6,836 bases of DNA from Sphingobacteriaceae bacterium (GCA_025360355.1 JANYCL010000222.1:1-6836), one strand, 5' to 3'; shown: positions 1 to 6,836, counted from the first letter of the stretch. Numbers and translations are program-made. The notes: generated from the sequence alone by a model not told the origin.

Positions 1-2
1 AA

Positions 3-308
3 TTACAAATAAATGAAATTTATGAAATTGTAGATACCGATCATCGAAGTAATTGTTTGAATTATCACGTGTTTGTGAAATTTAAAAACAAAGAAAGAAT
101 TGAGAAATTCTTAAGAAAATTCAAAGCCAATTTTTGTAACATAAATTGCACTATCACACTTTATGATTCGAAACAGATAAAAGAATTAATGACTAAATAT
201 CCTATGTCAAAAAGCGAATATAAAAGACTAGCAACCCATACCATTGCCTCCTTGGATTGGACATCTAATGAAGTTGTTATGAATCCTTATAAAGATGCTT
301 TTGAATAA
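3..308 (+). CDS. Hypothetical protein, C-terminal part (5' end outside window)
   Basis: The reading frame is open from the first complete codon in the window to a TAA at 306-308, giving 101 visible residues. A TTG at 57 could be read as a start, but the frame continues upstream of it without a stop (it reads LQINEIYEIVDTDHRSNCLN before YHVFV), so the true start is probably left of the window. The visible part is soluble and mixed in charge, with a Lys/Arg-rich stretch just after the middle-left (KFKNKERIEKFLRKFKANF), two Cys close together (NFCNINC), and an ending in NPYKDAFE. There is no membrane segment or signal peptide in what can be seen. I recognise no family. A small disrupted membrane-protein gene follows 35 bp downstream on the same strand and may share its transcript. 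Confidence 0.6.
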   Translation, partial: LQINEIYEIVDTDHRSNCLNYHVFVKFKNKERIEKFLRKFKANFCNINCTITLYDSKQIKELMTKYPMSKSEYKRLATHTIASLDWTSNEVVMNPYKDAFE

Positions 309-343
309 TTGAATACCCTATCCCCTATTGTGTATATTTAGGA

Positions 344-604
344 ATGGAAAAATTACTGTTAATTGCATATCTTATTGGGCAAATTTTAGAAATAATTGGA
401 GCTTATTTATTATATAAATAATCTATTTCTCCATTTACACAAAAAATACCTGGAACATGGTTATCGAATAAATCTGATTTTTCTGAAGAAGAAACAATTA
501 ATAAAAATTATGAAAGGCTAACTAAATTAGGATTTAGTCTTGTCTTGTTTGGGTTTATTTGTCAAATTCCTATCGCCTTTTTCAATCTCGTGAAATTTTT
601 TTGA
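344..604 (+). pseudogene. Small two-helix membrane protein interrupted by an in-frame stop
   Basis: From ATG 344 the frame encodes a 25-residue hydrophobic segment (MEKLLLIAYLIGQILEIIGA, then YLLYK). It meets TAA at 419-421, codon 26. The same frame then stays open for another 60 codons to TGA 602-604. The part after the stop looks like real protein: a Pro/Trp-containing link (SPFTQKIPGTWL), a charged middle (SDFSEEETINKNYERLTK), and a second hydrophobic helix (about codons 63-83, GFSLVLFGFICQIPIAFF) ending in NLVKFF. Read through, it would be an 85-residue protein with two membrane helices. In DNA this AT-rich, 60 stop-free codons with this pattern are unlikely by chance, so I infer a nonsense-mutated gene. 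Sequencing error, stop readthrough or a genuine 25-residue peptide are alternatives. An AGGA abuts the ATG, too close for a normal ribosome site. Family not recognised. Confidence 0.5.
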
Positions 605-640
605 AGTAGTTTTCAAACCTCCCTTTGTTATTATAAGCAT

Positions 641-1969
641 CTACTTCCCTTTATTCAACTTAGCCGTCATCTCTGCAGCCTTTGCCTCGTTTCCTGTTAA
701 TAAATACAATCTGCGTAAGGATTGTAATGTTGAGCTGTCGTCTGCTTTAAATTCCAGTGCTTGTTCAAAATTCGGAATTGCTTTTTTATAATTCTCAGTA
801 CATTTTGCCATTACATCTTTTTGTTTTGAAGCCATTTTCGCAATTGTAGCATCACCCATTTCTTTATTATAAATATAAGTTCCGTAATTATAATATAATG
901 CTCCCAAATTATACAACGCGTTAAAACTGTATTCAGTATTGGTTGGTTTTAATTCTACGGTTTTTTTGTAATGCTCTTCTGCTTTTGCAAATAACTCCGC
1001 AAAGTTTGCCGGCTTATCAAGATCCTTATCTTTTCCATCAGCACCTTTTGTTTTTGGATTTGCCATTCCATCGTAAGTATTCGCAGTAATTAAATGCAGC
1101 ACTGCATTATTCGGATCTTTTTCAAGCGCAACAACTAAATTTTTTAGGGTTTCTTCTTGTTTGCCTGATTTAATATAATACTCAGTTTCCAAATTCAGTA
1201 ACGTTACATCGTTCGGAAACAATTTACGTCCTTCCTGCAAAGTTGTTAATGCAGTTAATGTATCCTGGGAATTTACTTTTGCATTATATAAATACTGATA
1301 TGTTCCGGCATTTGCCATCTTCTCATCGATCATACGCTGATTGATCTTTACAACCTTTGGGTAATTCTTTGCTTTTTGTGCTGATAAAGACGCATTAAAC
1401 AAACTAACGGTGTCCTTCCTGCCCTGATTCACCATGCTGCTCAAATTAAACGAACTCTCAAAATAATCAGACGCATCATCATATTTTTTTCCTTTATAAG
1501 CACCAACCGCTAAATTATTTAAGTCATCGATCATCGATAAACCTGTAGTTAGTAATTCCTGGAAAGCACTTTTATCTTTTACGTTTGTTTTTACATATTC
1601 AAAAGACTTAATTGCTTCGCCAAACTCCTTTGTGCTCACATTACTGTAAGCAATTTCCATTTTTTGTTTTTTGTCGCCGGAAGTTGCCGCAGCTTTTTCT
1701 TCTTCGCTTTTTAAACTGTTCTTAAACAATTCGTAATAGATCTGCGTTTTGTAAATGTGAGTTTTAGGATTGTCTTTTGTTTCTTCATTAGCCGCTGCCA
1801 TGTCAATTGCCTCTTTCGCTTTAAACAAATACGATGGATCCGGTTTTTCCTTTAATGTAGATTGATAATCCGTTAAACCACGCCAGGCTGCATTTATTTT
1901 TGATTTTTGAGCAACACCAATGCTGCTTACGAGAATTAATAATGAAAATGCAATGGCTCTTTTAAACAT
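641..1969 (-). CDS. Secreted tetratricopeptide-repeat (TPR) protein, downstream copy
   Basis: A 442-residue protein from ATG 1969 to a TAG at 641-643. A TTG at 1978 is in frame three codons earlier, but the ATG is preferred because it is the commoner start and leaves a compact signal peptide: MFKR, a hydrophobic core, and a likely cut near GVA-Q, residues 20-21. The mature protein is helical and TPR-like. Clear units are residues about 254-287 (ending ALEKDPNNAV), 288-344 (a TPR split by a Lys/Asp/Gly-rich insert, ending TVELKPTN), and 351-411 (ALYNLGALYYNYG, then an insert, then NFEQALEFKADD). A final half-repeat lies at 413-437. TPRs bind proteins, and no catalytic motif is visible, so a periplasmic or envelope scaffold role is inferred. 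It starts 14 bp after the upstream TPR gene, so the two are almost certainly one transcript and translationally close. It is collinear with that neighbour, indicating a tandem duplication. The specific role is unknown. Confidence 0.88.
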   Translation of the reverse strand: MFKRAIAFSLLILVSSIGVAQKSKINAAWRGLTDYQSTLKEKPDPSYLFKAKEAIDMAAANEETKDNPKTHIYKTQIYYELFKNSLKSEEEKAAATSGDKKQKMEIAYSNVSTKEFGEAIKSFEYVKTNVKDKSAFQELLTTGLSMIDDLNNLAVGAYKGKKYDDASDYFESSFNLSSMVNQGRKDTVSLFNASLSAQKAKNYPKVVKINQRMIDEKMANAGTYQYLYNAKVNSQDTLTALTTLQEGRKLFPNDVTLLNLETEYYIKSGKQEETLKNLVVALEKDPNNAVLHLITANTYDGMANPKTKGADGKDKDLDKPANFAELFAKAEEHYKKTVELKPTNTEYSFNALYNLGALYYNYGTYIYNKEMGDATIAKMASKQKDVMAKCTENYKKAIPNFEQALEFKADDSSTLQSLRRLYLLTGNEAKAAEMTAKLNKGK

Positions 1970-1983
1970 ACGGTTCAATTGGT

Positions 1984-3138
1984 TTATTTATATTTTTCTG
2001 CTTTTTCAGTTTCGCCTAACTTTATTAATAGCTGACGTAAACGTTGCTTTGTTGCTTTGTCAGGATTTACTTCATAAGATTTTTCGAAATACACAACCGA
2101 TTTTTTCCAATCTACTAAAGCTTTTGCGTCGAAGTCTTTTGCTTTTGTTGCTTCTTTAGGCGGAAGATCGCCGGCTTTTTTACTCCACTCATTCCCTTTA
2201 TTAAAATAAACAACACCTAAGTTATAATTTGCTACTTCATACTCCGGTTTTATCTCAAGCGCTTTTAAATATTCAGCTTCCGCTTTTTCAGGTTCGTTTG
2301 TTTTCGTATAAATGTTTGCTAAGATAGCGTGTAATACTTCGTTATCATTTAAAGAAATTGCCGACTGCAATTTTTCTTTTAATGCAGCAGATTTACCTTG
2401 AGCTAAGTAAATATTAATTTCAAGGTTGATCAGATCCATATTGTCGTCAAACAATTTTTTTCCTTTATCAATATAAGAAATAGCTTTTGCTGTATCTTTT
2501 TGTCCCAACATAATATTGGTCATATGAATAAAGATCTTTGGGTCTTTATAATTGATAGCAATTAATTTATCTGCAAACTCAACCATTTTAGGAATGTCAT
2601 TTGCACCGGCATACATTTCAAATTTATTGTAAAGTAATTTTTCCTTGGTAAGATTATTGCGCTTCATACCCTGATCGAAATCATATATTAAAGCCTGATC
2701 GACCAAGTCATAACACTTTACTGCTTTATCAAATTGTTTGTTGCCGCCATACCATTTTGCTTTACGGTTAGTTGCAGCTGCTGCCATAACAATAGGACCT
2801 TTAACATCCTCTTTATAGATAGGGCTTTTTGCGTTGTCCTTCAGATCAATTCTTAAACAATTCATGTAAGCTTCAAGCGCTTTTTCTTCCGCTTCCATAT
2901 CAAGATTCCTTACCTTAGCAGATGTGTCCTGATAGATGGCCCGATAAATATCACCTCGGTACTGCAACATTTTCGGACTATTCTTTGTGGTTTCATTTTC
3001 AGAAGCAGCATCTGTAGCCGCTTTAGCTTTATCGAATTCTTTACTTTTAAAATAATTATAAGAATTCAATACCTGATTGTTTTGCGAGAAAACAAACGCG
3101 GTAAAAAAAGCAAACGATATGGTTAAGATGTTTTTCAT
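1984..3138 (-). CDS. Secreted tetratricopeptide-repeat (TPR) protein, upstream copy
   Basis: A 384-residue protein with an ATG start and TAA stop. The N-terminus is a Sec signal peptide (MKNILTISFAFFTAFVFSQ, cut near residue 18-19) with no lipobox Cys, so the protein should be periplasmic or secreted. Helical repeats fill the rest. An N-terminal pair lies at about 22-68 (FDKAKAATDAASENETTKNS), another at about 131-150 (KQFDKAVKCYDLVDQ), and the best TPR at 267-300 (VLHAILANIYTKTNEPEKAE, then EYLKALEIKPEY). The next repeat is split: helix A at 301-318 (NYNLGVVYFNKGNEW), a Lys/Ala-rich insert, and helix B at 341-360 (FEKSYEVNPD). A closing half-repeat ends GETEKAEKYK. No enzyme motif is visible, so a protein-binding envelope role is inferred from the fold. 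It lies 64 bp downstream of the M16 peptidase gene and is a shorter paralogue of the next gene. No Shine-Dalgarno sequence precedes the ATG. Confidence 0.9.
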   Translation of the reverse strand: MKNILTISFAFFTAFVFSQNNQVLNSYNYFKSKEFDKAKAATDAASENETTKNSPKMLQYRGDIYRAIYQDTSAKVRNLDMEAEEKALEAYMNCLRIDLKDNAKSPIYKEDVKGPIVMAAAATNRKAKWYGGNKQFDKAVKCYDLVDQALIYDFDQGMKRNNLTKEKLLYNKFEMYAGANDIPKMVEFADKLIAINYKDPKIFIHMTNIMLGQKDTAKAISYIDKGKKLFDDNMDLINLEINIYLAQGKSAALKEKLQSAISLNDNEVLHAILANIYTKTNEPEKAEAEYLKALEIKPEYEVANYNLGVVYFNKGNEWSKKAGDLPPKEATKAKDFDAKALVDWKKSVVYFEKSYEVNPDKATKQRLRQLLIKLGETEKAEKYK

Positions 3139-3184
3139 AAAATATGTTTCAGTTTAATATAAGACGCAACAATTATGCAATTAC

Positions 3185-3202
3185 TCCCGATAGCTATCGG
3201 GA
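3185..3202. repeat. Perfect 18-bp palindrome at the peptidase stop codon
   Basis: TCCCGATAGCTATCGGGA is its own reverse complement over all 18 bases and directly abuts the TAA of the M16 peptidase gene (3203-3205 on the complement). In RNA it could pair as a short GC-capped stem. On neither strand is it followed by a run of T, so it does not look like an ordinary intrinsic terminator. It could be a copy of a dispersed palindromic repeat, a 3'-end stabiliser or processing site between the peptidase and the TPR genes, or a protein-binding site. The palindrome itself is certain; the function is not. Confidence 0.7.
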
Positions 3203-6067
3203 TTAGTCAACCGAAATTTTCTTTAGTTTAACATTTTTTAGTTCTTCCTTAGTTTTAGCATCTTTTAAAGCGCGCTCAAACTGTGCTTCGATCAATGGCT
3301 TATCACCAACAATTACTGTGGTCATTTTATTTAAGTCGAAAGATTTTTTGATCTGAGCGTTTACATCTTCTTTAGTCATTTTCTTAAGAATTGCATTTTG
3401 TTGCTCAGTATAATCTTTTGGTAAATTGTAACGAACGATCCCTGACAAATAATTTGCTTTTTGGAAAGGTGCTTCGTAACGTAAAGCTTCTTCGTTCAAT
3501 AAAGAGTTTTTAGTGAATTCTAATTCTTTATCAGTAATTCCATTTTCCTGATAATTTCTGAATTCTTTTGTCACTTCAAATAAAGATAAAGCTGTAGCCG
3601 GACGTTTTACAGAAGCACTGATATTGAACATACCATTGTATTTACCACCGCTAAATGCTGAACGGATACCATAAGTATAACCTTTATCTTCACGTAAATT
3701 TAAATTTAAACGGCTGTTGAATGCACCACCAAATACAAAGTTAGCAACACGGTTTTTAAAATAATCTCCTGTAGCATCAAATTTGATCGAAGGATAACCC
3801 ATCATGATCACTGATGAAGGTGCAGCAGTTTTATTATTTAAATAGAACTGTGGTTCAGTTGTAGCAACCGGCTCAGGTATTGGTTGAAGTTTTACTTCTT
3901 TGTTCGACCATTTATTTAAAAATTCTAATTTAGGCATAACTTCTGCCTCAGTAATATCACCAACCACAACTAAATTAGCAACAGATGAAGAATAAAAACT
4001 ATCATAGTACTGTTTCACATCTGCTAATTCAATGTTCTCTACAGTTTTTACTGTCGGATCTAATCCTAAAACAGAAGCACCATAAATGGCAAACGCATAT
4101 GCTTTACTTGCAATTGACTGAGCGCTTGTGCCCGAGTTCTTAATTTGCTCTTTGTATTGTTTTTTTGATAATTTAAAATCTTCTGCACGGAAACCCGGAT
4201 TCAATAATCTTTCTTCCAATAATTTTAAGGTCGCATCAAGATTTTTTTTCTGTGTAGTGATGTTAATGGTTGTTTGCGATTTATTTGCAAAGAAGTTAAT
4301 TGAACTTCCTAATTTTTCTTCTTCAGCAGAAATTTGTTCGGTTGTAAAATTTTTAGTCCCCTCGCCCATCATGTTCGCTGTCATTTCAGCAACACCTAAT
4401 TTTTTTAATTGATCAGGCGTTAACACTAAACTTCCTCCATCCATTGTAATAACGATGCTGATAATTGGACTTTCAGTTGTTCTTGTACCAATAACAGGCA
4501 TTCCGTTCTTTAATTTTGTTTGGAAAAAATCAGGAGTTTTAATTGGTTTAACTGCTCCTGAAACAGGACGGGAAGCACGGTCAAATTTATCCGGATTTGG
4601 TTTGTAAGCTAAACCTGCATAATCTGCAACGGGAGGGAAATTAGCTCCTGCATATGGATTAATTGATTTCACAGAATCTTTTTGATTCATGATAGGATAC
4701 GTATTTAAAATAGCCGCACCCGAACCTTTAATGTATTTTAAAAACACGCGTGAAATATCTTCTTTGGTAACTTTGCTGTAGCGGTCAACTTCATCAGAGA
4801 TCGTATAAGTTTTTCCTAATAAACGTTCCCATTCAGAAATAATTCCTGCTTTACCTGCAACACCACCATCTAAAATTCCGTAGTAACCGGTTTCAAGTTC
4901 TGATTTTGCTCTTCCTAAAGCTTCGTCAGTGATCCCTGTTTTTTCAAATTCGTCAATGGTTTCTTTAACTTTATTATCAAGATCAGTAAATAATTTTTCT
5001 AAATTAAAATCTTCAGGCGGATAAGCGAAAATTTGAATTGAAAATTCTCCTGATAATTCAGCAGCGCTGTGATTTACACCAGCCTGACCAGCGATCTCAG
5101 TTTTCACGAATTTTTTATAGAAGATAGAGTTGTTACCTGAACCCATCATTAATCCTAACAGATCTAAAGCCGGTTCATCACGGTGATATTGAGGAACTGT
5201 TGGATACACGCGTAAATTCAAAGGAAAATAAGTTCTGTCTTTATAAGCCGTGTACTTATCTGTAGGAATAATTACCAGTGGAGTACGTAATTTTTTTACT
5301 TCCGGACAAGGTTTAATTGATCCATAATATTTATCTACTAACGCTAAAGCTTCAGTGGGATTAAAATCTCCTGCAATAGTTAAGATAGCATTGTTTGGAC
5401 CATACCAACGTAAAAAGAAATTCTTTGCATCATCAACTGTTGCTCTGTTAAGATCATCAACGTAACCAATAACCGGCCAGCTGTAAGGATGTTTATCCGG
5501 ATAAAGAACTTTATTTATTTCTTCAACAAACGCCATTGCGTAAGGTTGGTTTTCTACATTTTGTGATTTTTCGTTTTTTACGGCGTCACGCTGATTTTCG
5601 AATTTCTTTTGAGTTAAAGAATCTAACAAGAAACCCATTCGGTCAGCTTCTAACCATAAAGCCATCTCAAGATAGTTCGACGGAACAGTTTCAAAATATA
5701 CTGTACGATCACGAGTGGTGTTTCCATTCATATTACCACCTGCGGTACTTACCATTTTAAAATGTTCTTCATCGGCCACATGTAATGAACCTTGAAACAT
5801 CATATGCTCAAAAAAGTGTGCGAATCCGGATTTTCCAATAGTTTCACGATCAGAACCTACTTTATAAGTTACTAAGGTGTGAACCAAAGGATCAGAATGA
5901 TCTTCCATTAATAGAATGGTTAAACCATTTGGCAATTTCCATTTTTCGTATGGAATTACAATTTTTCCCGGTTGATCTGCTACTTTCTCTACAAGTGTAG
6001 GTTGAGCCATTAATGTTGTTAAGCTTAAGATACTTAACACGCTTGTTACAATGATGTTTCTTTTCAT
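3203..6067 (-). CDS. Secreted M16 family zinc metallopeptidase (single-chain, two-half)
   Basis: A 954-residue insulinase/pitrilysin-type peptidase. A Sec signal peptide (about residues 1-21, LSILSLTTLMAQ) has no lipobox, so the enzyme is expected in the periplasm or outside the cell. The N-terminal half carries the inverted zinc motif HFFEH at 84-88 (H84 and H88 bind zinc, E87 is the catalytic base), and E166 in AVKNEKSQN is the expected third ligand. The second half starts near residue 512 (DFFQTKLKNGMPVI). At the matching place it reads GVAEMTANMM (558-567), so its zinc site is lost (H84 to E561, E87 to A564, H88 to N565), as is normal for the non-catalytic half. The conserved Arg/Tyr motif LREDKGYTYG is at 791-800, in the substrate-contacting domain. 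Length fits full two-half members, which enclose and cut unfolded peptides. The substrate here is unknown. The ATG is preceded by an A-rich stretch, not a Shine-Dalgarno box. Confidence 0.96.
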   Translation of the reverse strand: MKRNIIVTSVLSILSLTTLMAQPTLVEKVADQPGKIVIPYEKWKLPNGLTILLMEDHSDPLVHTLVTYKVGSDRETIGKSGFAHFFEHMMFQGSLHVADEEHFKMVSTAGGNMNGNTTRDRTVYFETVPSNYLEMALWLEADRMGFLLDSLTQKKFENQRDAVKNEKSQNVENQPYAMAFVEEINKVLYPDKHPYSWPVIGYVDDLNRATVDDAKNFFLRWYGPNNAILTIAGDFNPTEALALVDKYYGSIKPCPEVKKLRTPLVIIPTDKYTAYKDRTYFPLNLRVYPTVPQYHRDEPALDLLGLMMGSGNNSIFYKKFVKTEIAGQAGVNHSAAELSGEFSIQIFAYPPEDFNLEKLFTDLDNKVKETIDEFEKTGITDEALGRAKSELETGYYGILDGGVAGKAGIISEWERLLGKTYTISDEVDRYSKVTKEDISRVFLKYIKGSGAAILNTYPIMNQKDSVKSINPYAGANFPPVADYAGLAYKPNPDKFDRASRPVSGAVKPIKTPDFFQTKLKNGMPVIGTRTTESPIISIVITMDGGSLVLTPDQLKKLGVAEMTANMMGEGTKNFTTEQISAEEEKLGSSINFFANKSQTTINITTQKKNLDATLKLLEERLLNPGFRAEDFKLSKKQYKEQIKNSGTSAQSIASKAYAFAIYGASVLGLDPTVKTVENIELADVKQYYDSFYSSSVANLVVVGDITEAEVMPKLEFLNKWSNKEVKLQPIPEPVATTEPQFYLNNKTAAPSSVIMMGYPSIKFDATGDYFKNRVANFVFGGAFNSRLNLNLREDKGYTYGIRSAFSGGKYNGMFNISASVKRPATALSLFEVTKEFRNYQENGITDKELEFTKNSLLNEEALRYEAPFQKANYLSGIVRYNLPKDYTEQQNAILKKMTKEDVNAQIKKSFDLNKMTTVIVGDKPLIEAQFERALKDAKTKEELKNVKLKKISVD

Positions 6068-6081
6068 TTTTTTTGTTTTAA

Positions 6082-6104
6082 TAATGAAGTATGCTTTGCT
6101 TCAT
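6082..6104. repeat. Degenerate hairpin repeat, copy 1
   Basis: This stretch begins with TAATGAAGT, the same nine bases that open the stronger hairpin 34 bp to the right, and shares CTTTG at the matching loop position. ATGAAG (6084-6089) can pair with CTTCAT (6099-6104). It lies 15 bp from the M16 start codon, within the peptidase leader. On the plus strand it is followed by CGGGTTTTTATT, which resembles a terminator tail, but no plus-strand gene enters from the left. It is best read as a decayed or shortened copy of the neighbouring element. Confidence 0.5.
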
Positions 6105-6115
6105 CGGGTTTTTAT

Positions 6116-6145
6116 TAATGAAGTGAACTTTGTTCTACTTCATTA
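6116..6145. repeat. Strong hairpin repeat, copy 2, between gyrA and the M16 gene
   Basis: The arm TAATGAAGT (6116-6124) pairs perfectly with ACTTCATTA (6137-6145). Inside it, GAAC (6125-6128) pairs with GTTC (6132-6135) around a TTT loop. This leaves a 13-bp stem with only T6136 bulged. It lies 44 bp after the gyrA stop codon on the transcribed strand. No U-tract follows on the gyrA strand (the sequence there continues ATAAAAACCCG), so classical termination is unlikely. mRNA stabilisation, partial attenuation between gyrA and the peptidase, or a dispersed palindromic repeat are the plausible readings. The structure is seen directly and the function is inference. Confidence 0.6.
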
Positions 6146-6189
6146 TTTGAACGCTAAATTAAATTAAAATCAAATTATAGTGATACCAC

Positions 6190-6836
6190 TTATTGGGTGA
6201 TATCATCCGTTGGTGTATTATTTTGCGGATTTTTCGGTGTGATCTCAGGATTTACAACTATATCACCATTCTCGCCGCCTTCCACTTCATCTTCGTGGTC
6301 AACTTTGGTAACAGCTGCAATTTCGTCGTTATCCTGAATATTAATTAATCTCACGCCTTGTGTAGCACGGCCCATAACCCTTAAGTTTTTCACATTCATC
6401 CTTATGGTAATTCCATTCTTAGTAATGATCATTAAGTCGTTTTCATCAGTCACCGATTTAATAGCGACTAAGTTTCCGGTTTTTTCAGTAATGTTAATGG
6501 TTTTTACACCTTTTCCACCGCGATTGGTAATTCTGTACTCATCGATCTCAGAACGTTTACCATATCCTTTTTCAGATACAACTAAAACGTTTGCACTTAG
6601 ATTATCGATACAGATCATTCCGATCACTTCGTTTTTACCACCTTCATCATCATTTAGATCTATACCAATTACACCCGAAGCGTTACGCCCCATAGGACGA
6701 ACTTTTTCTTCGTTGAAGCGACACACTTTGCCTAATTTGGTAGCTAACATTATTTCGTTCTTACCATTGGTTAAAGCTGCTTCTAATAAAACATCTCCTT
6801 CGCGAATGGTAATTGCATTAATTCCATTTGCTCTTG
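6190..6836 (-). CDS. gyrA: DNA gyrase subunit A, C-terminal part (5' end outside window)
   Basis: GyrA forms the breakage-reunion and DNA-wrapping subunit of the A2B2 gyrase, which introduces negative supercoils using ATP. The window holds 214 residues of its C-terminal wrapping domain (a beta-pinwheel) and the TAA stop. An ATG at 6750 is internal: the frame continues upstream to the edge as RANGINAITIREGDVLLEAA, a typical GyrA blade. Diagnostic blade motifs follow: VRPMGRNASGVIGIDL, GYGKRSEIDEY, NRGGKGVKTINITEKTG and RVMGRATQGVRLINIQ. These align blade by blade with the end of E. coli GyrA as I know it. The NRGGKG stretch resembles the GyrA box but sits at a late blade, where E. coli has SRATKG, so it is not the canonical box. 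The catalytic tyrosine and the canonical box are outside the window. The acidic tail (DHEDEVEGGENGD) followed by a Pro/Asn/Thr-rich end fits gyrase rather than ParC. The M16 peptidase gene begins 122 bp downstream. Confidence 0.95.
   Translation of the reverse strand, partial: RANGINAITIREGDVLLEAALTNGKNEIMLATKLGKVCRFNEEKVRPMGRNASGVIGIDLNDDEGGKNEVIGMICIDNLSANVLVVSEKGYGKRSEIDEYRITNRGGKGVKTINITEKTGNLVAIKSVTDENDLMIITKNGITIRMNVKNLRVMGRATQGVRLINIQDNDEIAAVTKVDHEDEVEGGENGDIVVNPEITPKNPQNNTPTDDITQ

Noticed and set aside
333..340. TATATTTA resembling the Bacteroidota -7 promoter box (TAnnTTTG)
   Set aside because: The last base does not match, no well-spaced TTG -33 element is present, and it is only 3 bases from the ATG at 344.
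603..647. 7-bp inverted repeat (GAAGTAG / CTACTTC) spanning the convergent gene ends
   Set aside because: The arms are short, the 31-base gap is large and no T-run follows, so a bidirectional terminator is not supported. The rest of the 605-640 gap shows nothing recognisable.
1970..1978. TTG start three codons before the ATG of the downstream TPR gene
   Set aside because: The extra residues add nothing to the signal peptide and no Shine-Dalgarno box favours the TTG, so the ATG at 1969 was preferred. The TTG cannot be fully excluded.
1920..2159. Open plus-strand frame of 79 codons across the TPR gene junction
   Set aside because: It is antisense to the two TPR genes, and its Leu-rich end is simply the complement of Lys/Glu codons. 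It has no independent support.
3139..3180. Possible promoter for the TPR pair (minus-strand TTG, 16 bp, TATATTAA)
   Set aside because: The match to the Bacteroidota consensus is weak and the spacing is short. In A/T-rich DNA such matches arise by chance.
4128..4412. Open plus-strand frame of 94 codons inside the M16 gene
   Set aside because: It lies wholly antisense to a conserved, clearly coding region of the peptidase; no promoter or ribosome site is evident.
5536..5760. Open plus-strand frame of 74 codons inside the M16 gene
   Set aside because: It is antisense to the zinc-site half of the peptidase, and the opposite strand fully explains it.

Overview
The window is AT-rich bacterial DNA, most likely from the phylum Bacteroidota. 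Three things point there: signal peptides ending in the -AQ or -SQ style common in that phylum, start codons preceded by A/T-rich sequence rather than a Shine-Dalgarno box, and lineage-typical secreted TPR proteins and a long single-chain M16 peptidase beside gyrA. The genus cannot be fixed from this sequence.

Most of the window (641-6836) is a minus-strand series, read right to left. It begins with the C-terminal third or so of gyrA (DNA gyrase subunit A, cut by the right edge). A 122-bp spacer follows, holding two related hairpin-forming repeats. Next comes a complete 954-residue secreted M16 (insulinase/pitrilysin-type) zinc peptidase, then a 64-bp spacer that starts with a perfect 18-bp palindrome touching the peptidase stop codon. 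Last are two adjacent, evidently paralogous, secreted TPR proteins only about 14 bp apart. The peptidase and both TPR proteins should act in the cell envelope. The TPR pair is very probably co-transcribed; whether gyrA and the peptidase share that transcript is open.

The left end (1-604) is read on the plus strand and converges on the TPR genes. It holds the C-terminal part of an unrecognised protein whose frame is open to the window edge. After it comes a small two-helix membrane-protein gene interrupted by an in-frame TAA. This end looks like accessory sequence beside a conserved block.

I see no RNA gene, CRISPR array, insertion sequence or clear novel multi-gene system. The items most worth a second look are the interrupted membrane-protein gene, the two intergenic palindromic elements, and the duplicated TPR pair next to gyrA and the M16 peptidase.
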